A DNA stretch of 64,000 bases from Apteryx mantelli (Eukaryota; Chordata; Aves; Apterygiformes; Apterygidae), in the NCBI RefSeq assembly GCF_036417845.1, contig NC_089981.1, positions 9,813,501-9,877,500 on the forward strand, in the 5' to 3' direction. This document shows positions 24,921-38,199 of this stretch, one piece after another. Every line of letters begins with the position of its first letter. The stretch's first letter is position 1. The translations under genes were made by a program, and so were the position numbers. A model generated the notes under the pieces. The model did not search any database, was not told where the DNA came from, and was given only the letters and a program-made list of their open reading frames with translations.

Positions 24921-27240
24921 AACTACATGTCTGCCATCAATGTGATTTTGAGAATAAACGACCAATCATTTCTGGGAGATGAGAAAGTTGGGAAAGGCTT
25001 TGGAATCCTTTTATCAATTCAGCTAAGCTAGCTCTAAGGATAGGTGTTCTATCACTAGTAGATGTTTCATCCCTTCTGGCTGAGTTTACAAATGCTGTCC
25101 CTCAGTAGGCAGAAGGAGCTGAAATCTTTATTGAGCTGAAAGTGACAGAATTAATCTCAGACAGGTGAGAGGTTCCTGCCTCTGCATAAGGTTTACAGTC
25201 AAAGGGGGATGGAAAGAGGTCTTGCGGATTCCCTTTGCATTTCACTGCAAGCCTGTTAGGGCTGTTATTTCCCCTGACTTCCTCTCCTTAAAGCTGTGCA
25301 TAACTCTAGCAAAGATTGTGTCCCTGTGATCATCTATGGCACCCTAAAGAAGGATTTTACAAGTCTCAGGAAAATATAGCCTTTTGGTGCTGCTAGTTGT
25401 CATCTTTCTGTTGCTGCAGAGGCTGAAGCTCAAGGTTTATCTCTTGTTTCTCATCATTAAGTATCATCAGATATGTGAAGTTCACCGTTTTCGCACATAC
25501 CAATGTTGCGCTGTCCTTATCTTGGACAGAGATGTGAGCTTTTTAAACCAGATTTCTGAGGTGTCCAAAATTGTCTCTTTCAGTGGACTCCCAGCTCACA
25601 GGAAGGAAATACCTTGAAAAGAAATCACAGGCATCATTTTATTTTCCTGTGTATGTTTACAGGTCTCTGGGAAGAGCAATGTACACTACTACTCTTCCAG
25701 AAAAAGACAAGTAGATCGCCATCAAAGAGCTTCCCTGCACAGCAATGAGTCATGTCTGCACACCTCCCTCTGCGCTGATGTTTAAGATGATAGTCAAAGC
25801 TATCTAGAGCTAAGCATCAGCAGAACCGGCAGCATGTTTCAATCAAGAATCACAATCTCAAACCTAAATATGCTTTCTGACAAATATCATCAAAAAGAAC
25901 AGATTTTCATAAGCCCCGCATTCATCTAAGCCCTGCATTCACCTATGCCTTAGTCTCCACCTCGAGAAACCCAGACAAAATTAGGGAATTTAAAATGTTA
26001 AAGAGCTGCTGTCTCTTCAAATCTACAGTTTGCTTTTCTAAGAAAGCCTTCTGATCCACCATGCAGAATCCTGTTCCTCTTCTTCCCTTCCCCAAATCTC
26101 AGTTCCAGGAGGAGATTTGGGAAAATCCCTGCCTTGAATCACTTGTCATGACAGCAATGCTAAAGTAAGTCCATTTGTGGTAGAACAGCATTGCCCAGAG
26201 TCAGGAGGTCGTAAGGGCATTTGGGGGTTTCCCTGCTGCAAACAGTTGAGGAAAACTCAATGGATCAAGAACAGTACTGTTAAGAATTTTAGGGAAATTT
26301 TCAGGGTTCATCTAGGAATTAGGTTATATCTTATGGAGTATGGAGAGATATTGGATCCCCATATTTCCACTGAGATACCTATTCCTTAGATCTTTATAGT
26401 GTAAAACACCAGATGACTGGCCAAAGTATGAAACTTCATCCAGTCTCTAAATAAAGCGGTGGAAAATGTCCTGACGATTAAACTGGATTGTGGCTCCAAC
26501 ATTGACTATGGTATTTAACCGTGCTTGGATTGCTGCTCTGATAGATTATAAAGCTCAGCTGTGACATTAGGTCAAGGCCTTGGAAAGGTGTTAGCAGAGC
26601 TCCTTTAAATGAAGCGTTCCCAGAGACACCAGGTTGGCACAGACTGATGAAAATCGGAGTGAATGCCTGGCATCGGGGAACGGCCTCTGTGCCCATCAGT
26701 GTTCCTGGGAGCCTTGGAAAGTCTAGTACGGTGTATGTCACCCTTCACTGTAAGGCAGACACCTAGTACAGCATCCTGCTCCTCTCATGCTCCTCTTTTA
26801 CCATGCAATGAATCGCAGTCCCCTCAAAGGTCTCTTGCTGTCTTCAGCAGCTCTCTCAAGTTGAGGCACCTCATGTCAGCACACCAATATATGTGAGATG
26901 AAACCTGCTTGTGCTGTGCCATCCTGAAGGATTTGCTTTCTCTTGGAAGCTCAGCACCACCATCACTTTTTTTGTGTAGAAACGTGAGCAGACACCACTC
27001 TCCGAAGCTCGTAGGAGCTAGTGGGAAAGCATAACCTCTCAAAATACCTAGTTATTCCTCTTAATGCCAGGAGAAGCCTAGACCTGAGACTTACACAGCT
27101 CTAAGGTGTCTAAAGGTAAAAGCCACAATACCACCCCAAAGGCTCGGGTCTGACTGGTGACAATATGCTCACATCCTTCTGACTGACAATTTCCAAAGAA
27201 AGATGAGAGCTACATGAAACCTTGAATTTAGTTTCAGTTC
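24921..27240. other. Non-coding, shared with copy B (44832-47119)
   Basis: No gene recognised. An 18-bp tandem duplication ('AAGCCC[C/T]GCATTCA' repeated) near 25912-25944 is present in A and single in B, and ten bases near 25236 are absent in B. Confidence 0.6.
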
Positions 27241-27717
27241 TGCTCTGAACAGGCATGCTAAAAATAGAACAACATTCCTGAAAAGTCCCTCCTGAACACT
27301 TCTCTTTGCCTCCCCATGGTTGAGAAGGACCCCAAAGAGCTGTGCTATGCAGCCCACAAAAGAGATGGTCTCCTTTTCAGCAAGAAGGTCATAAATGAGT
27401 TTGGGAACTGTGACAGTAGAGTAACTGATATCTACAAAGGACAAGCAGCTCAGGAAGAAGCATGGGGTGGGAGAGTCCAGCTGTTGACTGTTCTGTATAG
27501 TGATGATGATAAGCAGCTTTCCAAGAATAACAGTGGCATAGAAGACTAAGAAGAATGTGAAGCATACTTTTGCTAATGCATCATCTTGTGTGAGTCCCTG
27601 GAGGACAAACTCCGTCACATTGTTTTTGTTCTTCATATACGTCACGTAGACAGGACCTGAAGCACAGAATAAAGCCACCTGAGATGGCATTAGAAACACA
27701 GTGTTATCAGTACACAT
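27241..27717 (-). pseudogene. Olfactory receptor pseudogene, family 4-like, truncated in TM3 (copy A)
   Basis: Reads from the N-terminus to TM3: '[15 protein letters not shown]', TM1 with 'LGKLL' where 'GNLL' is expected, 'SPTPCFFLSCLSFVD' in place of the PMYFFLSYL motif, and 'EKETISFVGCIAQLFGV'. After 27326 the OR sequence ends and 78 unrelated bases replace the 493 bp (47128-47620) that carry TM3-TM6 in copy B. The Asn of TM1, MAYDRY, TM4-TM7 and the C-terminus are all missing. An ATG at 27715-27717 precedes the usual OR start by 27 codons; a later ATG at 27634-27636 gives a more typical N-terminus. Confidence 0.9.
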
Positions 27718-29533
27718 CCATGTCGATCACTGGTATGTTCAATATCAATGTATTCCCTTTTATGCCTTTTGGGGAAAGTTTCCTTTCAAAGTCAATGCTT
27801 CTCTCAAGGAGTGATAGTTGATATCTAACTCAGAATGTATTACTGAAGTGTGTAATAGCGAGCTCCACTTATTTGCTTGAGGGAGTTGGTGGAAATATCC
27901 TCCAGATTCATATTTCTGATCTTTGCCCCTTTTAAAAAGGAAGACTAGCTGCTAGGCTCCCTAAACATCCACTTTTGAAGTGTTGATTTGGAAATGAAAA
28001 ACTGACTGAGACGGATAGTGCATGTTACCATTTGAGTCTCAACACATTAGTCATGCCCTAAGGAATTCTGCTCAGGCAGTGAACGTACCTTCTTTTTCAA
28101 CCCTCTGGAGGAATTCAACAGAACTAGTCCTTACTAGTGCTCTCTGACTCTGGTAGAATGTCCATGCATTTTTGTGCAGCCATCAATATTCACATCATGA
28201 CACAAGGCAGCTGGCTAATTAACGTCACTTCAACTCTCAGTGTAGATCCTTCTGGAGGAGGTAAAGTGGACACCTACCTCATGTCTGTTTAGCAGAGATG
28301 TGCCTTTAGGCACAAACTGTCTTTAAGGCGCCCTAAGTGAAATCAGACCATGTTCAAGGGATGCCAGGAAACCTGAAGCAGGAGAGTCATTGTCCTATAT
28401 GTGCTGTACTGGGCTACATCTTGTGTGGATGGGTTCCAGTTATTGCTCATGAGTTTCTGGGTTGCGACCTCAGTCTCCAAAAGAGCAGGCTTGTACTTCC
28501 TCACACCACCTTTCCTACAGTACATGGGTGAATACTGGAGATAATCTGCATTAACGATGTGTCAGTAAGGTTTTTGTACACCTCAGCCAAGTTCTGGACT
28601 AGGCATGGAAACGCCCATAAACACACCTGTGATGCCCCTGGGGTAATAAATACACCGCTGCTGAATCTCCTTTACTCACCAACACCCTTGTATTCACCTT
28701 TGCTGCACTCTAGTGCAGTACGCAAGTATCACTAGTGTTCAGTTTCTACACTGAAAAGATAGACGGCAAGAGCTGCATAACAATGTCCACAATACTGGCA
28801 AGTCCTTTGGGATCTTAATCCTGTTCCACAATCAGTTCTTTCTCACGAGATCTCTGCCTCTTCCACCCTCCAACTTCAGCAGCAGAGGAAATATTCTTTC
28901 GTGTCTCCGTCCCTATCTCCATGCCACTCCATGGGCCGAGGGAAAGCAGTGTGGGGAGGCCCAAAGCGTGTGTGTTAAGAGCATTGTTGCCACGATGTGT
29001 ACAGCTAGAGGGGACAAGTTAAGACTGAGTACATAGGCAGTGCTGCAGCTACCTATTGACTCCTTGACTCTGTAACACCAGAAACTTCCTTTTGACAGAT
29101 ATTGCTGGAAATGGCATATAACTGAAAAATAAGCAAAGACGACACCAATTAAAACAAAGGGTAAAAAAAAAAAAAGAGTTCTTTCTACTTCATAAAATGC
29201 ACCTCACAAAATTCACTCAACAATAATGCTTCTTTTCAAAGGCAGGATTTCATAGTCACGCTTGAACAAAACAAAGAAGCAAGATCAGAAAACTTGCACA
29301 GTTTATATTTGCTAGTCTCCAACAGTTTGCCTGCTATTCTCTGATGACCTTCTAGGACCACTTCAGGCAGTTTCATCAAAACCTCTCAGCTCCAAGCTGC
29401 TTCTTGTGTGTCACGAGAGCAGTCCACATCTCTGCCAGGGCTGGAAACTACAGGGGATGAAACGGAGAGCCTGAATGTCTAGCTCCATTTCTCATTCTGC
29501 AAAAACAACTTCCAAGAGCATCTGCAAGAACAA

Positions 29534-29556
29534 CTCTCTGTCTCTCTCTCTCTCTC
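29534..29556. repeat. (TC)n microsatellite, short allele
   Basis: Twenty-three bases, interrupted by one G; the copy-B equivalent is a pure run of 36 bases. Confidence 0.9.
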
Positions 29557-31421
29557 CAGATGGGGAAGTTGTGGCAGAAATATTTCAAGTAAATTGCACA
29601 GCAGAAGCACAAGCTTACCAGAAGCAATGAGATCGCAGAGGCATGTGAAGTTTTCTTTGTCAGAAAGAATCAGTGGACGGGGAGCTAAAATATATATTTT
29701 GGACAGCTATTAGAGTAATCTCTACAGGGTGACTCTGGAGCGTGATCACCTAGACCATGTCACATTGTGGAGGGGTTTGCTTGCTTTCTTGCTTGCTTTC
29801 CAATGCTGTCCAGATAAATGGACTTCATTTAGTATTAGCTATGTGCTTCTTTTGGAAACATTTCTATTTAAAATCAATGTCATGGCTGACCATTTGCAAG
29901 AGTTTGTGTTCACATTACCCTTGCAATCAAGCATTTTTTGCGTAAAGATGTCTCTTACACGTCTCAGATATTTTTTCCCTTCCAAGCCAATATTTCACAT
30001 ATGCTTTCTTCTTTCTTATTAACTTGCTCTTACCATTGCATGTTTGCAGCAGAAATAGATATCATAACTGTGCTATATGACTTTGGCACTTAGACATCTG
30101 GTCTGTACACGTTTGAAACAAGAAGTAAACGAGGAAATCATTTCAAAACTTTAAAAATGTTTGTGGTCAGGCCTCACTACTTGCCGGGTATTTTTACTCA
30201 GGCAATGCAAAATATAGAAGCAGCTGTTTAGTCCTCATATTAAGTCATTATAAGAATCTGGGCCAATGTGTAGAGGAATACAATGCTGTTGTTGTTGTTG
30301 ATGCCTTCCATAAGCTTTGGTCCCGCTGTTGCCTGCTAGCATCCAGCAGCCGGAAGAGAAATCAGAAAAATCATGGCATTATTCCCCAAAACATTAAAAA
30401 AAAACCCAAACAGTTTTAAAATTATAAGCCTTAGCTTGAACTGGCCGTGTGCCCTAACCCCTCAGCAGTTTCAGTATGAAGGGGGTCAGTGGGCCCCATC
30501 TGTCTTTCTACCTGCCCCACCCCGGGTGAGACAGACCAACCTCTGAAGGCGCCTGTCTCTCTCTGTTGACAATGGTGCTGAGCTAGACAACTGTCCTTCA
30601 TTGCATGAAGAATTTAGACTGCTACAAATAGGTGGGGATGGTCCCACCTTTAGCTGTGTCCACAGAGTGTGAATGCTGGGTGAGGGACATGCTGGCCCAG
30701 GCCTGAGGGACACTATCCCTCTAAGCCTTGAGAATCAGGATTTATCCCAGTTCCGTCCTGCTGGCTGCCATCCACATAACCCACTATGGCGAGGAGAAGA
30801 CACTGAGACGTCCGCAGTGTACTGGTGCATGCCTGTGAAATGGGAACCCACTCTGCCACCCCCTGCATAGAGCAGAGGACATTTGGGGAACCAGAGCATT
30901 TCTGACATTGTCCCACGGTTTGGTCCGTAGATCTGCCGCTCTCCTGTGCAGGCAACACCTTCTTATCTTGAATCACACTTAAGCCATGTTAAGGTGCAAC
31001 ACAAGTGCAAGCAAGTGTTTATAGGGAACGTGAAGTGAAGGAAGGAAAAAGAAAGTGCTTTAGTTACTTTCAGAGTGCATTACACAGATGTCTTTCTCCC
31101 TCACGCAGCTGATTTGCTCTTTTCCTCCTGGCAAGGTAGGAGTCAGGGTCCCGTGGCTCCTTGTGGCTCCTTCGTCCTTGTGGAGAAGCTTAGCCGCTAC
31201 AACTAACCTCCCTGTGGCAGCTGTGACTGGCTCTGAGATGATTTAATCTTCCGTCTTCACATCTTTTCCTTCCTGCAGGAGTAGCTGTTCCAGCTATTCC
31301 CTTGGAATACATGTTTCTTCCTTTGCCTGGGCCTGTAGATGTGCCCTGTTGGGCTAGGAGTTATCCTGCACACAGGAATTATTACTGAATAACTCTTTTT
31401 TTTCATTGACACATAAAATTG

Positions 31422-31459
31422 TGCCCCCCAATGCTTTCTTTGCCCCCCAATGCTTTCTT
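31422..31459. repeat. 19-bp tandem duplication, two units
   Basis: TGCCCCCCAATGCTTTCTT occurs twice back to back. It is also present as two units in copy B (51660-51697), so it predates the block duplication. Confidence 0.92.
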
Positions 31460-32249
31460 TGGTGGTGACAATTTCCTACGGTGAGCAATTTATCTTTCAC
31501 TTGGATCTTTGATTCGCTATTAGTCTAAACATTAAAATGCAAAATCTGAGGCAGAGATGAAGGGCAGAGGGGATGGTCAGGAAGGAGGGCATTAGTGAAA
31601 GGTGAACTACTGCAGAAAGGCAGAGAGTTGCACTGGAATGGGAAGGGGAGAAGCTTCTCCTCATATCATCTGCATCAGCAAATGACCCAACCAGCATCTA
31701 ATATCAGCAGTTTAATTGCTAACCCATGGATTCAGCATATGACAATGCAGTACTCCTAAGAAGGCATTTACTCCAAAGTAAAGGGGAAGGAAGCCTTTGG
31801 TACAATTGCTTCCAGCAGCAGGGGACCAACAGCCTTGCAGACACCTTGGGCCATCGTTTCCTGGCTGAGTAGATTACAGAGTAGATGGAGTTTGTCTGAC
31901 GGAAAGTTTACACCTGGGAGAGCTCGGACTAATGGGATGCTCTGCCTGGAACACATTTTAATATTTTTGATAGCATTCATTTCTTTATTTGCTGGTGTCT
32001 CAGCAGTGCTTGGAAGCCCCAGTCCTGGGCCTGTGCTATTCAAAAAGAGAACATAAAGGGAATCCCTGCTAGTCACAGAGTTTACAATGCCATTCCAATC
32101 AAAACATGAACTTTCAGTGTCTTCCCAATTACTGCAACAGCTAAAACCAAGCTTTTCTTCAGAAGGGAGCTTTCAGTAAATTTTCCAAAATGTAATTATA
32201 GTGAGAGAGACTTGATTTTCTCAGCTCCTGAGAAAATGTTACCACAGTT

Positions 32250-33185
32250 CTACACCTCACCCTTTTCAGTCCAGACTTTTCTATTCCACAGTTTTCTCAT
32301 GGCCCTTTTCATCTCCTCATTTCTCAGTGTGTAGATGAGTGGGTTCAGCATGGGCGTGATGACAGTGTAAAACACAGCCACGCTCTTGTCCTCTGAGAGA
32401 TTGCTGGATGGACGTATGTAGATGAATGTGCATGGCCCAAAGAAGAGAATCACCACAGTAATGTGCGACCCACAGGTGGAGAGGGCTTTGTACCGCCCTT
32501 CAGACGTTCGCCTTTTCAAGGAAAACAAAATGACAATGTAGGACGTGACCAGGATGACGAAAGAGACCAAAGTAATCATTCCACTGTTGGCAACGACAAT
32601 GACGCCCACAACATAGGTGTCGGTACAGGCCAGTTGTAGTAGGGGATGGACATCACAGAAGTAGTGGTCAATTTTGTTGGGGCCGCAAAAAGGGAGGCTA
32701 ACGGTTATGAGGGTGTGCACCAGGGAGTGCACAAAGCCCCCCACCCATGAACCCATCACCATCCAGCCACACACACGCCTGGTCATGAGGGTGGTGTAGT
32801 GCAGGGGTCTGCATATGGCAAAGTAGCGATCATAGGCCATCGCTGTGAGGATGAAGATCTCAGCGCAGGCAAAGAAATGTAACCCAAATAGCTGTGCCAT
32901 GCAACCCCCAAAGGAAATGGTTTTCTTCTCAACAAGGAAGTCAGCAATCATTTTGGGAGCTGTGACAGAAGAGAAGCAAATATCTGCAATGGACAGGTGG
33001 CAGAGAAAGAAATACATGGGGGAGTTCAGACGCTGACTGCTAACTACAGTGACAACGATGAGCAGATTTCCTGCCACAGTAACAATATAGAAGAACAAAA
33101 ACACCACAAAACATATTTTCTGCACCCCTTGGTTCTTTGAAAGGCCCAGAAGAATGAATTCCTTCACACTGCTTACATTCTCCAT
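32250..33185 (-). CDS. Olfactory receptor, family 4-like, intact (copy A)
   Basis: A 311-aa class II odorant receptor, expected at the ciliary membrane of olfactory neurons and coupling to the olfactory Gs-type protein. The ATG at 33183-33185 gives the usual short N-terminus with an N-glycosylation site (Asn3-Val-Ser). Landmarks: 'AGNLL' in TM1, '[18 protein letters not shown]' at 56-73, Cys95 and Cys177 for the ECL1-ECL2 disulfide plus Cys167 and Cys187, '[10 protein letters not shown]' at 116-125, 'KALSTCGSH' at 233-241, '[12 protein letters not shown]' at 278-289. No stop or frameshift; length is normal. The overall motif pattern ([27 protein letters not shown]) is that of OR family 4. A splice acceptor lies 43 bases upstream, as expected for ORs with a 5' non-coding exon. 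A TTG nine codons upstream is not taken as the start. Confidence 0.95.
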   Translation of the reverse strand: MENVSSVKEFILLGLSKNQGVQKICFVVFLFFYIVTVAGNLLIVVTVVSSQRLNSPMYFFLCHLSIADICFSSVTAPKMIADFLVEKKTISFGGCMAQLFGLHFFACAEIFILTAMAYDRYFAICRPLHYTTLMTRRVCGWMVMGSWVGGFVHSLVHTLITVSLPFCGPNKIDHYFCDVHPLLQLACTDTYVVGVIVVANSGMITLVSFVILVTSYIVILFSLKRRTSEGRYKALSTCGSHITVVILFFGPCTFIYIRPSSNLSEDKSVAVFYTVITPMLNPLIYTLRNEEMKRAMRKLWNRKVWTEKGEV

Positions 33186-33228
33186 GTTGATCAGTCGGGT
33201 GGCAATATGCAATATACAGCTTACACAC

Positions 33229-33246
33229 CTGGGAAAACAAAGACAG
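33229..33246 (-). other. Splice acceptor before the OR coding exon (copy A)
   Basis: Read on the minus strand, CTTTGTTTTCCCAG is a pyrimidine tract ending in CAG; the exon would start at 33228, 43 bases before the ATG. ORs typically have an intron just upstream of the coding exon. The same site exists in copy B. Confidence 0.55.
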
Positions 33247-35261
33247 ACATATGATTCACCAGCATTTTTTCATTATTAATAATGAGTTCTATATCAGAAG
33301 TGGATACAAACCAAGAAAAATATAGCATTAGTATTAAGTTTATGAATTGTTAAGTTTCTGTCATGTATTTTTTCACAGCTATTTAATTCTCCACAGTACA
33401 AAGCTTCTGCCATGGCTTTGGTTGCATGGAGATAGGTGCACTCTGTGGTATGTTCCTTAATCCTGGTGCTCCAGGATTTTGAAGGACTGGCTCCATGGCT
33501 GGTAGCCTTCCATGCACTAAGGACAAGGCCAGAGTGTTCACCTTGGGCACTACAAGGCAGATAATGAAGTATGTTTGCCCTCAGGGGAGACAAAGTCCCT
33601 GACAGCAATCTTTGTAAAATGGGTGTCTTTAAGAATACCTGGAAATATTGCTCAGAATGATGATTTGCTTTATAAGTACACATGATCTTTGAATTCTTGT
33701 TTAGAAGGGAAATGTAACCACAGGCAGAGAAAATAACTCTCTTGTGTATATACACTTTGAAACGTAAATATGAAATGTCACAGGCTGAAAAACGAGTTCT
33801 GGGAAGGTTATCTATCACGGAGGGAAAAAAAATTGCACATATGACTTAGTGGAGTATTTGACATTGTTCTAAATCTCAGCATTGTTTCTATCAGAGGAAG
33901 GAAGAATGAAAGACTCTTGTGAGATCTTCTGTCCCAGCACTGTACTGATTTTACCTAGTATGATTTTTGATACGCTCTGCGTGATCCTTTCAAGGGTTAA
34001 CTTAGCTTAATGAAGCTAATCTAACTAAACTCCTCCAACAGCCAGTATAAGTCTCTCTATAGGCTGATTCAGAATGACTAAATTAGGGTCCTTTGCAGAA
34101 CTCTTTTTTCCTCCATTCACGATGAGGAGCTTAAGTAAATTAGCACCACCAGGTTAGAATGACCTTTGGAGAATAATCCCTTTTGGTGCCTGAAAGTAGC
34201 TCAGAGCTTTTTGTAATGCCATCCACCTGTTTTAGGTTATGGCTGAGCTCCTTGTCCCTAGGCATTTCTACATCCATACAGTTTCTCATTCGAGACAAGG
34301 TCACATTCCAGCATAAACATGGGACTTCTTTGGTTCACCCTGTGTTCCAGCTACAACCCATCGAGCATTACGTGTCACTAATAAATGAGTAGCCTACATC
34401 TTTAGAAAGAGTGTAACGTTTCTAGCTTGCCATTATGCACCCAGACCACCAGAGTTCCTTTGGTCAAAGAAGTCTGGGAACCACCAGATGAAACTCTTCA
34501 CAGAGAGTTTAAGGTCAGCCAAAAGCAGGCACTCTTTTAATAAAAATATCCACTGTATGGGCTTCCTTCTAGCATCAAAACATTCCCCGTCAGCTGGTGT
34601 TAAAATGCACCATTTTAAGTCCTGCAGAATTACATCACAACCAGGTCTTCTCATTTGTCTTGGTGATCTGTGAGCAAATCTGCGGAATGATTCAGTTAAG
34701 CCAAGTTATCTACCAACTACTTCCATCTGCAGCATAATCAGAAATTCTCATGCAGGCACAAAGTGATCAAGCATCCACAGGAAACACTGAAACTGAGAAA
34801 AGCCAAGATTACTTTCAAACCCACAAAGTGAAGCCGAGAGAGGAAGTGGGCAAAGTTAGGGACTTTTCCTATGCTTACAGTTGTACTTACACTAGATGAA
34901 AGTTTTTCAAGCAGAAGGGTAAAATTTACATGGATGGTTCCCCTTCAGATATTTCTACAAGGAAAAGGATCAGTAAGAACAATGGGAGGTCAGTTTCTCC
35001 CTCGTCTTACCAAGTCGTGATCCTTTCTACCCCTCTTCCTTCTACTGAGCAACGATGTAGACTTCTCAACAAAATAAATGAAAGGGATGAAATGAGCACA
35101 CCTTTATGGCTGTGCAGTACCCAGTCCAAAAGAAATAGTTGGGCTCCATCCAAGCCAGAGCATGACTGGAAGCATACCACAGCAATCGCAGGGCCATATT
35201 TAGGCAGTCAGAAAGGAGTGACCAAGAGAGAAATGGTCAGGGGAAACTATATGCCTGAATG

Positions 35262-35274
35262 CCAGCAGATGGCA
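35262..35274 (+). promoter_or_regulatory. Candidate CTCF binding site (copy A)
   Basis: CCAGCAGATGGCA matches the CTCF core CCASYAGRKGGCR at every position. It is unchanged in copy B (55418-55430) although the bases just before it differ between copies. It lies about 2.1 kb upstream of the intact OR. Confidence 0.4.
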
Positions 35275-35914
35275 AATTCCTGAGCTAGAAACACGGTGTG
35301 CATCTACAAAAGGACCGATTCACAATTCAGACAGCTCGACCATGTATCTTGCTTGATAAGGTCATTTCCATCACCACCAAACTGCATTTAACAAACTACC
35401 CATCTGTCTGATCTCACCTCATCGACTTAAGTCATGTAGGCACCTGTACCTAAGCTAGGCAGATTACACCTGACCAGTCTACTTGTAGATGTGATGAATC
35501 ATGTGCTGCAGGTACCCGTTTCTTACTGCTGACTCCAAGAGGATTACTAGAATGACTAATTCAGTAGAGGATTGCCACCAGTTATGGCTTATCTCTTCAA
35601 GTGCCTTTGCAGGGATAGACCTGAGCTATATGACATAATGCAATCAGCTGCAAAATAAAATGAATCTCATGTGTACTCTTAACATCTCAGAAAGGGTGAG
35701 AAATTGCACCATCTCCTTACTGCATGCATTCTTCCCTGAAATCTCAGGTGGTTATGGGAAACAAAAGAATAATATCGAAGCAATCGAATCTGCGGCTGTA
35801 GAACTAGCTCTGTATATGATTCTAGCGAAAGACAACTAGAGACAGATGATAAGTTCAGTGGAAGTTCCTTTCTGTATTTTCACATTTGTGCAAGAAGAAA
35901 GGAAAAGGAAGAGG

Positions 35915-35951
35915 AAAGCAAAGCAAAGCAAACAAAGCGAAGCAAAGCGAG
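35915..35951. repeat. Imperfect (AAAGC)n tract
   Basis: Pentamer AAAGC repeated with interruptions; the tract at 56071-56105 in copy B has a different interruption pattern. Confidence 0.85.
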
Positions 35952-38199
35952 AAGGCAGAGAAGCTGCAAAACTTACCTCGCCTGTGTTTAGAGATCTAAT
36001 ATTTTGTGTAAGGGCTGTACAACTTTATCTCCTCAACTTCTGTCTCCCCTGGTATGAATGTGTTAGAGCACAGCACCTTTAAAGAACATAGAATGGCTTC
36101 TGGAAAGCTTCCAAAACTTGCTTAGAAGGTGGCTGTTAGTGTATAATCCAACCCCATCTAATTCATTACTTGCTTTCGTGTGTCACAAGTGTATCTTGAT
36201 GTTTCCTGCCTGTGTGAGAAGTGGTTTAATAGGCTGTGTGGATGATGTGACCTGGGTGTGCTGAATGATGCTTTCATATCCCAGGGCTGAGAAGAAAACC
36301 ATTTAAGCACCAACCTTTAACCCTCGCCCAGGAAATCTTCCACCTGAAGGGCTCTTGGGGCTGGAGGAGGGAGGGGTGGAGGCTTGGTGAAGGGAAGGCG
36401 TGAAAGAAAGGGGCAAAGGAGGAGAATGAGTTCTGTCTTGACTGAAAAGTTTAAGTAAATATATTTTAAAGAAACAGTTGTCAGTCAATGCTTTTATAAT
36501 GATATCACAAAGGCATTTCAGGGTTTCTCCATAAGAAATAACAGTCAAAGGAGTAGCTGAGTATTCAAGTGGACAAGCATATGCATGGAACTATCCAGCT
36601 AACGCTTCTCGGAGTTCTTCCTTACTCCAAGCTGATAGTTGTATGGATTTCCCATGTGTAAAGGGCCATTAGGTCCACTGCTCTGGCTTCCTAGCATTGT
36701 GAATGCTAAAACAGTCCATTTGTAATCTAGATATTTTCTCTCCTTTTTTAACTTCTGTGTATTACAAAAAACATGTAAAAGAGAAATCCTCATTAAAGAA
36801 AAAAAGAAAGAAACCTCAAGCTATAGGAAGAGTCACCATCCTCCAGGGATGGTAAAGAATTCCTATCACGGGAGTCTTTTAAGGACAGCTTGGGCTCATT
36901 TCTCTCAGGAGTGGTTACGATGAAGTTTTGATAGGGACAGAAGATGTCCTGGGTGACCTCTTGATGACCCTCCAAGTCCTATCTCACCAGAAATTTCATC
37001 ACTGGAAATCCAGTGAGTAAAGCCTCTTTGCAAGAATTTGCATGTTTTAACAGAGGTCAGTGAATTACCAAGTCAGTCAAAAAAATCCTTCATTTACGAA
37101 CTGGGAAACTGAGGGAGGACATCACCTATTTAATGCCAATGGAAGTCAGCAAATTTAACCCTGACTTAGTCACTCTAGGCTCTTCTGCAGAAAAAAATGA
37201 ATGTCTCTGGAGGCAGATGCATCTGATCTACCTCAGAACTGATTTTAGGATGCGATTAGGTGTGAAATAGACATCTAGCTTTTAAACAAAATAACTTAGG
37301 GCGGACAAATCTCACTGTCATGACGGGCCCCATCTTTCTTAACCTGAGCAGCTGCAGTCAAAGGTGAACCTATGAAATGAAACAAACGAAGCAAATAGAC
37401 ATGCTGATTTATATCAGCATATCATCTCAACCAAGGCCCAAGTCAAATTCATTGTTTCTCTCAACTCTACTGTGTATTTGTAGCTTATGCCTCATGGATG
37501 TCAGGAAAGACATTGTCTCAGCTACTGTCCTTTGCTTTGTTTTGCTGAAATTTCTGGAAATGTGGAATGGCCTGATAGCAACATAGTTAATGTCTCCATC
37601 TCCTCTGCACAGAATGCCAGCGATCTCCACAGTGAAAACAGAAATCCTTCAGTTAATGAGAATAAATACTGGTAAAGAAATGCCTTGGTGAAAATAGTCC
37701 CCTAACTTAAATATCCTTTTACTGTCACCTGGAGTCTTGGGCAGCTTAATGAGGGTTATCAGCAGTCACTACAGGAAACAAGAGTATTGGGTAAGAAGGT
37801 AAACAAAGTCTTACAGTCTTTGGAAAAGGAAGAGGAGCAACAGATGACAGAAGCCAGAGATCAGGCCAATAGCATCTGGCCTGCTAACCTAGTATGAGTC
37901 AGCCTGCCACTTTCTGTACCCAGTGGCACACATGGCAGCAACTTGGCTAGCATCATATTCATGTCCTTTTGTTTCCCTAGCCAAATGGACTACCAGAGGT
38001 GACTTAATGCACAAGTCCAAATGAAGAATTGCTGCTACCTCCTGCTGCAAAATAATTCCCCGTAGGGCTGTGCTTAGTGCCAGCAAAGGAGAAAGGTCTT
38101 TTCTCCATTTTCATTCCACTTCCCTTGGCACCTGGCTCTGGACACCACTATGGCAGCAGGTCATGCTCAGGGGAGCTGTGATTTGGACAAGGAGGGACT

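Larger units (their letters stand above)
27718..32249. other. Non-coding between the two ORs, shared with copy B
   Basis: Matches 48009-52487. Holds a TC microsatellite, a GTT run near 30287-30300 and a 19-bp tandem duplication, listed or noted here. About 90 bp near 29.25-29.33 kb are missing from B. Frames of 60-100 codons recur in both copies but resemble nothing known. Confidence 0.6.
33247..38180. other. Non-coding upstream of the intact OR, shared with copy B
   Basis: The OR promoter and 5' exon should lie here, but I cannot place them. About 87 bp near 34.82-34.92 kb are missing from B. A 13-bp segment near 36280 differs between copies. No other gene recognised. Confidence 0.6.

Noticed and set aside
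31422-31459. 19-bp tandem unit as a regulatory array
   Set aside because: Two units only, already present before the duplication, and no known binding motif.
33186-33212. Longer OR start nine codons upstream
   Set aside because: The upstream codon is TTG; the ATG at 33185-33183 gives a normal OR N-terminus, likewise 53423-53421 in copy B.
33575-33600. EBF/Olf-1-like CCCTCAGGGG as the OR promoter element
   Set aside because: Spacing between the half-sites is three, not the two of the EBF consensus, so the match is weak.
33294-33818. A 174-codon minus-strand frame just upstream of the intact OR, partly kept in copy B (53614-54060)
   Set aside because: Shared only because the duplication is recent, shortened in B by a T-run, and not recognisable. 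It more likely belongs to the 5' flank or intron of the OR.
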